This document shows positions 1-10,738 of a DNA stretch of 64,000 nt, piece by piece; the first letter of the stretch is position 1; each line of letters starts with the position of its first letter. The position numbers and the translations under genes were made by a program. This DNA is from Bryum argenteum (Eukaryota > Streptophyta > Bryopsida > Bryales > Bryaceae). Location of the stretch: the NCBI GenBank assembly GCA_037043015.1, contig CM073322.1, positions 33,687,364 through 33,751,363 on the forward strand. Direction: 5' to 3'. The notes below the pieces were generated by a model. The model had not been told where the DNA came from. It saw only the letters and a program-made list of their open reading frames with translations, and ran no database searches.

Positions 1-1
1 C

Positions 2-949
2 ACGGACAAGAAGGAGTACAACCGACCCAGCTGCCAGTTCCGCAATCGTCCCCTTTCTCCTCCGAAGCAAGGCCAATTCCACCTCTACGTCGCAATGGCA
101 TGCCCCTGGGCCCATCGCGCTGCCATCGTGCACAGCCTCAAAGGCTTGCACGAAGCGGTCCCCATCTCCATCGCGGCTCCCGGCGCTACCGGCCTATGGG
201 AATTTTCGCCCACGTCACAACAGCAAAGCGGCGCGCGTCTCACTCCGACTCTGGATAGAGCGAATGGGCTGAAGCGCTTGATGGACGTATACAAGTCACA
301 GTCCGGGGGCTACAACGGCCGGTCCACGGTACCCATGATGTGGGATGCTACTCAGAAGCGAGTATTGAACAATGAGAGCGCGGACATCATCGAGATTCTG
401 AATTCGGATTTCAACCATTTGGCTGCGAACCCTAACCTCGACCTCTCGCCGGCAAACCTCAAGGAGGAGATGGCGCAATGGAATGATCGGATATACCGGG
501 ACATCAACAACGGCGTGTATCGATGTGGCTTCGCGCAATCGCAGGAAGCGTATGAGCTTGCAGTAGAGAGTTTGTTCGCAGCGCTTGACGAGGTAGATGC
601 ACATTTGGCGACGTCGCGGTACCTTTGCGGGGAGATCTTCACTCTGGCGGACGTGCGCCTCTTCACCACGCTGTTTCGGTTCGACCCCGTGTACAACATT
701 CTGTTCAAGTGCTCCAAGCAGAAGATCGCAGAGTACGCACATCTGGGAGAGTACATGCGCGATGTGTATCAGATTCCTGGTGTTGCATCCACTTGTGACT
801 TGGACGCCATCATGTTCGGATACTACAAAGTGTTGTTTCCTTTGAACCCGGGCGGCATCTCCCCCGCCGTGCCACGAGTGGCCGACTCCCTGGCGCTTCT
901 GGAGCCGCATCATCGCCACGAGTTATCTGCGAGTGTGGTGGCGCAGTAA
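2..949 (+). CDS. Glutathionyl-hydroquinone reductase (xi-class GST), 5' partial
   Basis: The reading frame is open from the first bases of the window to a TAA at 947-949, giving about 315 codons, so the gene starts upstream. Near the start the frame reads FHLYVAMACPWAHRA. The CPWA motif carries the catalytic cysteine of S-glutathionyl-(chloro)hydroquinone reductases (ECM4/YqjG type, xi-class GST). Downstream come TVPMMWD and NNESADIIEILN (the thioredoxin-fold glutathione-binding part) and an all-helical C-terminal domain with YLCGEIFTLADVRLFTTLFRFD. The family reduces glutathionyl-hydroquinones with GSH, releasing GSSG and the hydroquinone. No intron is seen in the visible part. The last ~25 residues after LNPGGISPAVP are a family-atypical tail. 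The ATG at 95 lies inside the active-site segment and is not the true start. Family assignment is firm; the substrate is inferred. Confidence 0.93.
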   Translation, partial: TDKKEYNRPSCQFRNRPLSPPKQGQFHLYVAMACPWAHRAAIVHSLKGLHEAVPISIAAPGATGLWEFSPTSQQQSGARLTPTLDRANGLKRLMDVYKSQSGGYNGRSTVPMMWDATQKRVLNNESADIIEILNSDFNHLAANPNLDLSPANLKEEMAQWNDRIYRDINNGVYRCGFAQSQEAYELAVESLFAALDEVDAHLATSRYLCGEIFTLADVRLFTTLFRFDPVYNILFKCSKQKIAEYAHLGEYMRDVYQIPGVASTCDLDAIMFGYYKVLFPLNPGGISPAVPRVADSLALLEPHHRHELSASVVAQ

Positions 950-2579
950 TGCGAGCCAGCTGCAACATGCACATCCACCTCCTTCAATTATCCTTTGCCT
1001 TCTGCTACACTTGGTGAGTGTCCCATCTCTTGCGGCTCTCAATCAGATTTGCATTGGCAGAATGCTCGCATTGTAACTTACCTTTGTGATTGTTGCATCA
1101 GCTTTGTTGCTCGTAGATTGATGCATGAGGAGGTGCAAAATTCAAAATGATTCTGGAACTCAAAATTGAGACTCAGAACTGTGCAGGGTTTGAAATGGGA
1201 GAAGAAAAAGTGCACGCTCTGATACAGAGTTTCAGAGGCAGCAAAATGTTGAGGGCTTGCAAGGGCAGAAGTGGCGGATTGCTTGTAACTCACGATGCGA
1301 TTACGAAGATGAGGAGTCAACCATGATGCCGAAGCTGAGGGTTCAAACTGCTTCAATCAAATGATAACCTGCAATTGCGTGTGCAAGCTCTTTGCAAAGA
1401 CGGGAAATCAGGGTTGTGCGGACCACCATTACTGAGCTCAATCATGATTCAAAATTCCTTGTGCTCTGCTTTTATGAGATTATCACCTCAATTAACATGG
1501 TATCATGTTTCGACAACCCTTGTTATCAGAAAGAAACTTTGTAAAATTTCAAAAGTAAATTCTTAATAGTTCCAATAAAAATGTCATTTTGGCACTTATC
1601 ATAACTTGAGTTTTAGTGAATCTTCTCTGCTTAGCTCTAGCGGATCAAGAATAAAAGTAGGATGTTATCATCCTGGAGCGCCCACATACCACCATTCTTA
1701 CAGCCCAACCCAATTCCCAGAATGTGTCTTCAATTTTCCAGCTTGACATAGTGGTTATAGAATGTCATATGAGACATATGAGTAGAATGGTTGGAGGTAT
1801 TAAAGAGTTGATTTGAGGTCATTGGAGTAGTAGTTACTGTTTCTTTTTAAAGTGGGAGAACATGACGGAAGTATCTCACAATGTACATGACAGCGGTGGA
1901 GAATCCAATTGGATCAGTCTCAATAACAAGTTTTCGGTATCTTCTACTATTTGTGGTGAAAAAAATTCCCCAATGTAGAAATCCCTACAATATGCCACAA
2001 TTGGTGGTCTCTCGTTCTTGACGGTTCGATTCCCATGCATACATGCTCTTGTCGTGAATTGCAGTGCCAGAAGTACGTTACCTTCAAGAATAAAACTGAG
2101 GAGAGGGCTCAACAATCCTAAACAAAAGGAACATGCTCACCCAAGCGAAGCCCAAAACAAAAGGAACATGCTCACCCAAGCGAAGCCCAAACAATATGTC
2201 AACGACCGATGATTTCACATGACGAAAGATACACACAGGATCTAGCCAAAAATTTGTGAACGTTTCTAATATCATACATAGAATCTTAATGTACAGGTCA
2301 TGAAAGCCCAAAAAGCACATCATGTATCGCATCTCCCAATGTTTCCACTGGTTTTGAATCACAGGTACATGCGGAACGAGTAAGATCTCATTTCACCAAT
2401 ATAAACAATGCCAATGCCAGAAGAACTCTTGAAAGAAGCTACGATGACTTGTGAATACGCTGCTAGCATATACATAGGAGCAGCTTCAATGAGACATCGC
2501 TTCACCCACATCGACTTCCAGGATACTTCACAAACTGGTGTACAAATCAACAGTGAAAACCACCCTGTTTGGTGATCCC
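950..2579. other. Intergenic region between convergent genes
   Basis: This holds the 3' flanks of the reductase (+) and the F-box gene (-), which converge here. Short open frames show no family resemblance. The only structure seen is a near-perfect two-copy direct repeat of 35 bp at about 2121-2190. Confidence 0.6.
2121..2190. repeat. 35-bp direct repeat, two copies
   Basis: The motif beginning AACAAAAGGAACATGCTCAC recurs exactly 35 bp later (copies begin at 2121 and 2156). The two units are virtually identical, so this is a recent short tandem duplication in non-coding DNA. Confidence 0.85.
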
Positions 2580-4823
2580 TCAGCCTGGAACATAGTAATC
2601 CATCTTGTCCACCGGAAGGTTGAGAACTGATGTATCAACCTGCACATAAACACAAGAGTTCAATTCCAGGAGCATTGAAGACTTTAATCAGCAGACTTCG
2701 TTTGAATTTGCTTCATCCCGAAACTCAAACCAGCAAATAATAGTGTTACCTCTTCGAAAGGGACGAACACAAATGGTTGCATGCCGCGCCGATGCGAAAC
2801 TGCTGGTATATCCGGATCATGTGTCTCATTTTCTTGCCACCCTTCGAAAATGATGTCTTCGGTCCCCTTTGAGATATCATTATCATCCACCCCACAGGTC
2901 ACCAATGATAGTACATCTAGACGGTTGAATGCCCCCGCAATTGTTCCACGAAGCCTGTAAACACAAGAATTCGACTTCATGAGTCATATGATTATAGAAC
3001 TTCTCGATAAAGGATCAGCATCTCGCAACAATGAAGTTCTTGATTGCCATAACGTATCAGCAGCTAGTGATACGAAGTATAGGTAACCATCATGGGAGTA
3101 CTTGACTGAACACAATGTGTGATATGGCTTGAATAAGATACCTGAGGCGAATCCTCAAAACTGTAGGTCGTGAGCCAGGGTATAGAACTGCTCCCTCAAC
3201 CTGCACCAGCCATGGAACATCAAGTTATCGCTGTCCACTTGTAATACTGAGTGCCAGTAAGCCTTATTTCAGTTGAAAGAGTAGCTGACCTGTGTGCCTT
3301 CGAGCGTGCACCGGCCACTGAACAATCCATCTGCTTTCACAGGTCGTCCTTGCATGGACTTTGCTACCTCCTTAATGCGCAATGGTGAAGTCTGCGTCCA
3401 AGTAAAGCACTCCGGGTTCATGATTCTGATTACATGCATAAAGATCTGCCCCTAAAAATATAGAGGTACAATCATCCAAGAACAGGCTCAAATACTTCAA
3501 TTGCATGCTTGTTACTGTCAAACACAGTTGCAAATGTATCTGAGGTTGTACCTTGTACAGAAATTTTCCGTTCGGATAGAATCGAAGATACCGGTAGTAA
3601 CAGACCTGTGCTCCGAACAAGATGTCAGTCACGACAGGGATCAATGATTCAACAATTTGGTCCGAATGAGGAGGCATTCTGGAGACGATCTGCATACCAG
3701 ATGAACAGGATTGGTTATCTTCCACTCAGCAATCCCCGTGCGAATATATGTATTCCGACTCACATACAATCCTGCGGTACAGACGAACGACTGCTTCATC
3801 AGAATCAAGTTCACATGAACGACCGAATCAAGGCTGCTGAAAAAACTGAATAATCACAGTACCATCAAAGCGTAAACGAGGGCGATCGTGCCACATAGCA
3901 CGCCATGAACCTCCATATTTCTCAGCGCACAAGCGCTCATTCTCTTGGCGCCCCGTCGTCTTCACATGCACACGACTTTATCAATACTCGAACCACACTA
4001 ATGTAAACCCACTATATTCTCTAATGACAACGCCTCAAAGGGGAACAATGTCTTTCACTCACAACTCGACCATCTAATCGGATGTGCGCATAGTCTCTAG
4101 ACGATTACAGAGGGTTGTGTCAACGTTTGAAAGAAAAGTACTTGCTTGTCTGAGAGAGCGAAGAAACATTTGCAAGCAAGAAGATTCAGAACATACATAA
4201 CAGTCTGATGTGTGCTCTGGTCAATGATAGTGTGGGCAGTTTGCAGGAAGCCATGAGAAAGTGTCGTAATTTGCAGAAGTATTGGAGATAGAATGCGTAC
4301 CTGCCATGTTTTCAAGCAGGCATTGCGCCACAGGCTTGGCATCCGTGTAGCGTATCTCCACTTTCGACACACACAAGCTGCCCGTCCCAGCCAGTATGGC
4401 GTCAAGCGCATGAATACCTGTTCCACCCAATCAAGCCAACATTTGTCACAAGTTCAAGCTCAGAACGCGTATGAAAGATCCTATTCTAGAAACAACAGTT
4501 CCAGGATAATGGAGCTAGTACCTCTTGAAGAAGCTCGTCGGGGAGAGTGCGATGCAGCAGAGAACTATCAAACACAGGCTTGCTGCTGACGCTGCCGACT
4601 GGGGCCACCGGCCGCACCCTAATTCCATACAAACCTGTCAAACAGAGTTATTATAGACAAGAGAGCTCGATCGCCATGGACACAGAACAAAATTCGAATT
4701 GAAATTCACCAGTTTCAGCGAATGAGAAGAATCAAACTTACTGAGCCACGGCCGCTTGGTTTCTAGGAACTGAAAATTGTCATAACGTAACGAACTGCGT
4801 TGAGCAGGTAACAGCGTCGCCAT
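2580..4823 (-). CDS. F-box protein, FBXO9/Arabidopsis FBP7 type
   Basis: Ten exons can be joined in phase on the minus strand: 4742-4823, 4522-4634, 4301-4417, 3863-3959, 3698-3771, 3552-3605, 3290-3391, 3142-3200, 2750-2954 and 2580-2639. Together they give 320 residues, close to the plant FBP7 length as recalled. The F-box spans exons 2-3 ([20 protein letters not shown], then CVCRKWR). It is followed by the family's C-terminal beta-rich domain: [52 protein letters not shown] and [16 protein letters not shown]. The stop follows MDYYVPG. F-box proteins act as substrate receptors in SCF (SKP1-CUL1) ubiquitin ligases; the Arabidopsis relative has been linked to translation under temperature stress. 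The start is the first ATG ([17 protein letters not shown]), and donor and acceptor phases agree throughout. Its 5' end faces ELF5 about 780 bp away. Confidence 0.93.
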
Positions 4824-5605
4824 GGAGAAACCACTCTCGTTCAGCTGACAATTGGAACCACAGGGTAAGTAGACAACCCCAGATGCACAAAGCGAAAGCA
4901 ATACAACGCGAAGAGGGAGTGAATCGGCTCACCAGTGGTTGCCAAGAGTAACAGCCCCGATTATGAGTGGTTCGAATTCGGGGAATTCGAACTGAAACCT
5001 AGATTGTGGATTACGATTCCTTCCAACAAGAAAGAGACAAACGCTTATGATTCTGATAACGAGATTGAAGCACAAGGGCGACTGGTAATCTTAGACAATT
5101 GCGGTTACGAAAGACACCGCAATTGCTGAGACAACCAGAAAAACCCAAAATCAAGACACAATTCGCGAAACTTGAAGTGGTGACTACAAGACGGTCATGG
5201 ATGTTTCGGAGAAAGACCCTCATTCCCACAAAGTGACAACGAAGGCACCTTGAAAAGCTAGGGGGCCTGACGCCGAGGAAAGCATACCCTATCACCGCGT
5301 CCTTAGGGCATACGGTAATGTCTCGGTTGATTACACAATCTTCGTCTCAATAGCTCTTGCACAAATTAGCTGTGTTTCGGTAATGTAGCTTCAATCTTGC
5401 CGTGGTAGTATCAATTGATCGTCGAGTTCGTCACGGTCGACCGCGCTCCGCTGCATTGAAGATTATAAGATCGCGGCTCCTTCGATATTTTTTTTTCGTT
5501 CATTTTCGCATCCGCAATTGAGCGTCTTCCATTCTTTTGAGGCTTTTGGGATACACTCTTTTGCTCCATGCTCTAATTCATTAGGACGTCCGCACTGCTG
5601 CCATC
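4824..5605. promoter_or_regulatory. Shared divergent promoter region of the F-box gene and ELF5
   Basis: This 782-bp interval separates two divergent start codons and contains no convincing coding sequence. It must hold both promoters and 5' UTRs. A T-rich run lies around 5488-5496, just upstream of the ELF5 transcript region. No confident TATA box was identified. A telo-box-like TTAGGGTTT at 5709-5717 lies inside ELF5 intron 1. Confidence 0.55.
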
Positions 5606-8600
5606 ATGAAGACCACGAAGGGTGGGAAGGTCATGAACCCCACCGATGCTTATCGCAAGGAGCTCCGAAAGAAGGAGCTCAAGCGGGTACCGCACCTCAC
5701 TCTCTGGATTAGGGTTTCACACAATTTTGTAAATTATGGTCGAATTAACGTTTTTTTCTTGCGACCTAGGGTTCACTCTTCCGGTGCATGATTGGGTGCA
5801 GAATAAAAAGGAGCGCAAGAAGGTGCGGGAAGTGGGAATTCTGAAGAAGGACCCCGATGCCATCAAGGAGCAAATTCAGAAACTGGAGATTATGAGTGTG
5901 TGGTTTTTCCTCTCCTTCACCAGTGTTGCTCATTTATTGAGGAGATTATCGCTGATTTGCACGATTGATTTGATCTGAGTCTTCTGTCCTTTGAAATTTG
6001 CAGTATGTGCGATTGAGCACAATCGTTCTGATGCATTTTATAGCTGCTAGCAGTCGGAGAATGCTGGCGTTCCTTCTTTCACTGTTACAAGACAGTCAAG
6101 AATCAGAGCTGCTCGCATTCATTAATGTAGAGCCCGTGACGCACTCGGTTTGCTTGTTAGAGTCCGTCCACTAACTGTCTGCTGTTTGTAGGGATTCTTT
6201 TGCTTGCAGTTTTGAAATCTGGTTGTCGGTGAACCTCCATGTTGGCAGATCATGGTGGATATGGTTGAGTTTATGACCATTTGAGCAACATTCAAGGGGT
6301 GGTAGCCTGGTCTGATTAGGTGGGACTTGACAGGCAATTTCTGCTTGAGTGCAAACAGATGTGCTTTCAATGACTTGTAGGTTAGATCGTTGTTGCAGGT
6401 ATCACTAATATCAATTTGTGCTCAACAGCTAGTGGACGAACTCTAAGAGGCAAACCGTTGTGTCCACCCGTCACGGAGAATCCGTCTCCCAATTGACAGC
6501 ATACCTCGATCAATTAGCGGCGTAGTATACAGTGGCTCTATTCTTCTTATGAGCATATGGTTAATAGGCTTATCCTGCATGTCGCAGAGGCTGATGGAGC
6601 GTTGGACAAAACAAGGCGGCATAAGAAGAGGCAGCTTGAAGATACACTGCACTTGGTCATGAAGAAACGTAAGGTATCGTGTTGCCGTCTGCCTGAGATT
6701 GTTTAGCCCGTCCTGCCTATGCTTGGATTTTTCATTTGAAAATACAGGGACGAAACTGGTTAGTTTGCCGTAAGTACATTCATTGTTATTGTTTATCGCT
6801 CTTGTGCTTTGTTGGTTGTCACGTGTGCAATTGTCGTTGACTTCATTTCAGTGTCAGCTGCTAATTCTTTGTCTGCTGTATTTTTATCTGCACACCAGGA
6901 ATATGAGGAGAAGATGCGTGAAAAAGGAGAAGAGCCTGTCATGTTCAGGTATAGTGCATTGTACTCATTGTGTCAAATATTGCAGCTAGTGTAGCTTTGT
7001 GGTACATGTACTGTCTGTTCGCGGTGCATTCACGGAGAGACTTATTGAATGGTTTGTGAATCCATGCAGTCATTTACCCACTCCTAGGAGACGGGCAACA
7101 GCAGAAGAAGAAGAACGTGCCAAACATCCGAAGCCTGAGGTTTGAGACTCATGCTTCTACTTTTCCCTTCACCCGTGTAGCAATGGACATCGTTAGCGAA
7201 GTGATTTCGTGTTTGAGTGTATTTGTATCAGTTATCATTCTTATGCAAAGTTTTCTTGTGGGTTTTTATACTTGCCCAGGATTCCGTGTACTTCCATCCT
7301 GCGCTGAACCCCAGTGGAGCTCCACCTATTGGCAAGCCGCCCATGTACAAATCATCTATCGGTATGCTTCTTTTGTATTCTGCGTGTGTCTGACTTTAGT
7401 TGTGCCTTTGTTCTCTTTATCTCATCGACTATCAAGCCCGTTGAACTGATAGTTTTTCAATCATACAGGGCCTCGAATTCCGTTGTCGGGTACCGCCGGC
7501 CCAAGTGGTGAGATGGAGATCGATCACGATTCAGCAGGCCTACCCTTGCCTCCTCCTCCACCACCTCCGCCACTTCCTTCAAGCGGGGAGTTCGCAGAAG
7601 GGGAGAATGTGATGCCATTGCCATTACCCGTGCCTGTACCTCCCCCACCACCCGCTCCCCGTTCGGGACAAGAGACACTACCACCCCCTCCACCTCCTTT
7701 TCTAGCTGGATCCTCCATGCTTCCCCCTCCGCCTCCTCCTCGACCAGGCCAACAGCCTCCTCCCCCAGGTATATCCAGGGACGATGCACCTCCAGGAACA
7801 GATGAGGAAGTGCCTTTTTCTAAATCTGAGAATGCTGAAAGTGGTGGAGCTTCACAGCAGGGTCCAATGTATTTTCTTGTAAGTTACTCGACTCCTCCCC
7901 TCTTGCAGTTGCACTCGGGCTCACTTTATTAGGCTGGTTGCTTTGGGCGTCCTGCTTATCAAGCTAGATGTGAATATTGAATCGTGTTACGTGGTGTCCT
8001 ATTTGTAGCCTCCAGGACAGTTGCCACCTCCCCCACCTCCTCCGAGGCGGCCACCGGTGGTGCGTTCAGAAGACGTTCAGGTGGAGAAAGAAGCGGCAGC
8101 TGATTCCAGAGACAGTGATGCTCTTCGGCAGAACCTGCCGCTGCCGCCACCACCACCACCTCCTATGCGCCCACCTGCGGGTCCTCCACCGGCGTTGCTG
8201 ATGCGACCACCGGTTGGACCTCCACCAAATTCTTCGCTTCCGGAGGTGCCCCCTCCAGGCGTGGGTCCGGCAGCGCGAGCTACGCCGCCCGGGCCTCCTC
8301 CCCCTCCGGACAGATCGTCATTGCCTCTTCCACCACCCCCTCCACCCAGAATGCTGCAAGGCGGGATGTTGCCTCCTCCTGGACCGCCTCCGGGGCCTCC
8401 TCCAGTGAGGCTCGGCGCCCCTCCTTTGGGTCCTCCCCCTGGCATGCGCCCGCCTCCAGGACCCCCTCCTCCCCACGCCAAGGGTCTCCCACCTCCCCCA
8501 CCTCCACGGGGACCTCACGATGGATCTCACGAGGATGGAGGAAGTAAATCAGCTCCAAAGCCTTCCTTTGTGAAATCGGCTGCTGCCACTGTTGTGAAAA

Positions 8601-9202
8601 GACCTCTGGCTCAACACACACCGGAGCTCACTTCCATGGTAAGTCCCCCCATCACCCTCTGAAGATTCTGAGTTTCTGAATGGTCCAATTCCAGCATCTC
8701 AGAAGGCGTATGTCGGAAGTCCTCGATGCCAGTCTAATTGAGCATTAGACAAATTAGAGTATCAAATTCACTTCAGCATATTCATTGTCAGAGTAAATGG
8801 AGTGAGTGTTATTTCATGAATTTCCTACGATCATCAAGTTTAGTCTACACTTTCATCGACTTACAGTGGGTGAACAGCAATCCTCCTTTATGAAAAGCTT
8901 CGAGGGGAATGGAGTTGGTTCTTTGAGATAATTGGTCACGCTCTTACCATGGTTCTTAGTTTGTACTAATCGGTGTGTTTTCTGTGAGACAGGTACCGGC
9001 ATCAGTTCGTGTTAGAAGAGAAAATGCTCCCAAGCTGAAGCCTAAGCATGCGCCAGTGTCAGCTACTCAGGTGTCGACCTCTGTGCCTCGGCCGCCTGGT
9101 GTGGTGAAGCCAGTTGGAACCATAGACGACACTTACTCTGCATTTTTAGAAGACATGAAGCTGTTAGGTGCATTTGGGGAAGGGCAAGAAGCAGATACGT
9201 AG
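5606..9202 (+). CDS. ELF5: ELF5 / WBP11-domain proline-rich nuclear protein
   Basis: Nine exons join in phase to 570 residues: 5606-5686, 5802-5895, 6588-6673, 6899-6948, 7070-7139, 7280-7361, 7469-7878, 8009-8638 and 8993-9202. The N terminus ([20 protein letters not shown], then [18 protein letters not shown]) is the Wbp11 domain and, as recalled, almost identical to Arabidopsis EARLY FLOWERING 5. Next come basic [11 protein letters not shown], the block SHLPTPRRR, and [16 protein letters not shown]. Two large exons encode poly-Pro/Gly-Pro runs suited to binding WW or SH3 domains. The C terminus has [11 protein letters not shown] and [17 protein letters not shown], the conserved WBP11 tail. 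Human WBP11 is a spliceosome-associated factor, and ELF5 affects flowering time and FLC expression in Arabidopsis. A splicing-linked nuclear role is inferred. Intron 2 (692 bp) is the longest. Confidence 0.95.
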
Positions 9203-10738
9203 AATATAGGCAATGTCATGGGGATTCTTATTCAACATTCCCTGTCGCGTAGTGAACTACTCATATTCTACTCCTATTCTGTCCCACAGTTTTACTCTCG
9301 GATCCTGTAAATTGGAAATTCAACATCTGCTCACTGGCTGATAGCCTGCAGGATACACTTCTGTACGTTCATGAACATTGTACTGATCAATTGTAGGCTT
9401 CTATTTCACGTCAGTGCAGAGATTTCAACCTAAAGCTTCTGCACACTGTCAGTCAGTGGTCACATAATTGCGATGTCCCGATCTGCTCACCTCATTAATG
9501 TAGATGATCGTATGTTCTTTTTCCTGGTTATTTAAAGGTTGCGAAACCGTCCGCCGACAAAAATCATCACCTACCACACTGTAGGGTGAAACCTGCAATA
9601 TTCTATATACCAATCTTAATAGAGCATTCCCACCCATCCTGAATAATGGATGACCTGAACTTGTATTGTGAGTGGCGGCCCTCAAAAGTGCCCCACCATC
9701 CTGCAAAGTGGATGAACTTGACTTGTTTTGGGGTTAGAAGTTGAGGTCGACCTGCAAATTGGGGTCATTTTGAGGGGCGGAGCTCCAACCCCAAAACAAA
9801 AAATGAGCCACTAAAGGACAAAGGACAAACAAAGGACAAACTCCATATTCTTCTCCAATTTCCAAGGTGCCAATGAGATTCATCTTGCTTTTGTTTTTTC
9901 CTTGTTTTATCACCATGTTTGCAAGTCATGGGTGGGGCACCTGGCTTGCAAACCAACTCAACTCAAGTTACTGTGAGGATGATCCACCCTCCCTTTCCAG
10001 GGATGGGTGGTGATGCCCTAAGACTTGAGTGGGGACAGCTTTGGAAATGCTTACTATTTCAGCTTCAAATATTCTTACTCCCCCTGTCCCATGGAGGCTG
10101 TTCTCTAGGTCCGGACGGGACGTGCTCCTAAATGTCAAACGAAAGAACAATTCTTGACCCTGTCACGAGGACAAACTCAATGGGACGAAGGCCGGGAGTA
10201 GGAATCCAAGATACATATTCCCACTTGAACTGGTTTTGACCTGAAACAATATTTGATCGGTTTTTGCAAGAAATTCACAAAATGATCGGTCGGTCTTTCG
10301 CTTCTTGCAACCTTATCTTACAGGCCAATGCATGTATTCGACTCCCCATAATTTTTCCAGCTCTTTGGGGAACTGTGAGCAGCTTCTAGGCATTGCGTAC
10401 TTTCTCAATCTAAGAAAATAAAGCTTAGGAAGGTCAGGGGAAGGGAAGTGACTTTTTGTAAATGTGAAGATAAATTCAGCACTTGACTGGGTTCACAGTC
10501 AATTCTATTTGTACAAAATGTCGAGTTGAACCTGTGGTTCAGTATCTGAACAACATAATCTCGAAGACATGTGCCTTCAAGTTAGGACTTCGTGGAACAT
10601 TAAGGTTCACGAGTGAGTCAAATTTCTAGACCTTATTTTGCTAGTCTTCTAATGAATACTAACTTCGAAGTCATGTGACTTCAGAAGCCAGATAGAGCCA
10701 CCTAATCAATGCAGAGTGCGAAAAGATGTGTATGAGCA
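9203..10738. other. Intergenic region with an inverted-repeat element
   Basis: This is the ELF5 3' flank and the decarboxylase 3' flank. It contains the imperfect terminal-inverted-repeat element at 9621-10019, listed separately. No coding sequence is recognised elsewhere in the interval. Confidence 0.5.
9621..10019. mobile_element. MITE-like element with imperfect terminal inverted repeats
   Basis: The left end reads AGAGCATTCCCACCCATCC. The right end, read on the other strand, is AGGGCATCACCACCCATCC, which differs at 4 of 19 positions. The body is about 400 bp with no transposase reading frame. The GAGCAT/GGGCAT-(N)-CCA end is typical of short plant DNA-transposon relics. No clear target-site duplication was seen, so the superfamily is left open. 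Confidence 0.5.

Noticed and set aside
8077..8481. Gly-rich minus-strand open frame over ELF5 exon 8
   Set aside because: It is simply the antisense of CCN proline codons.
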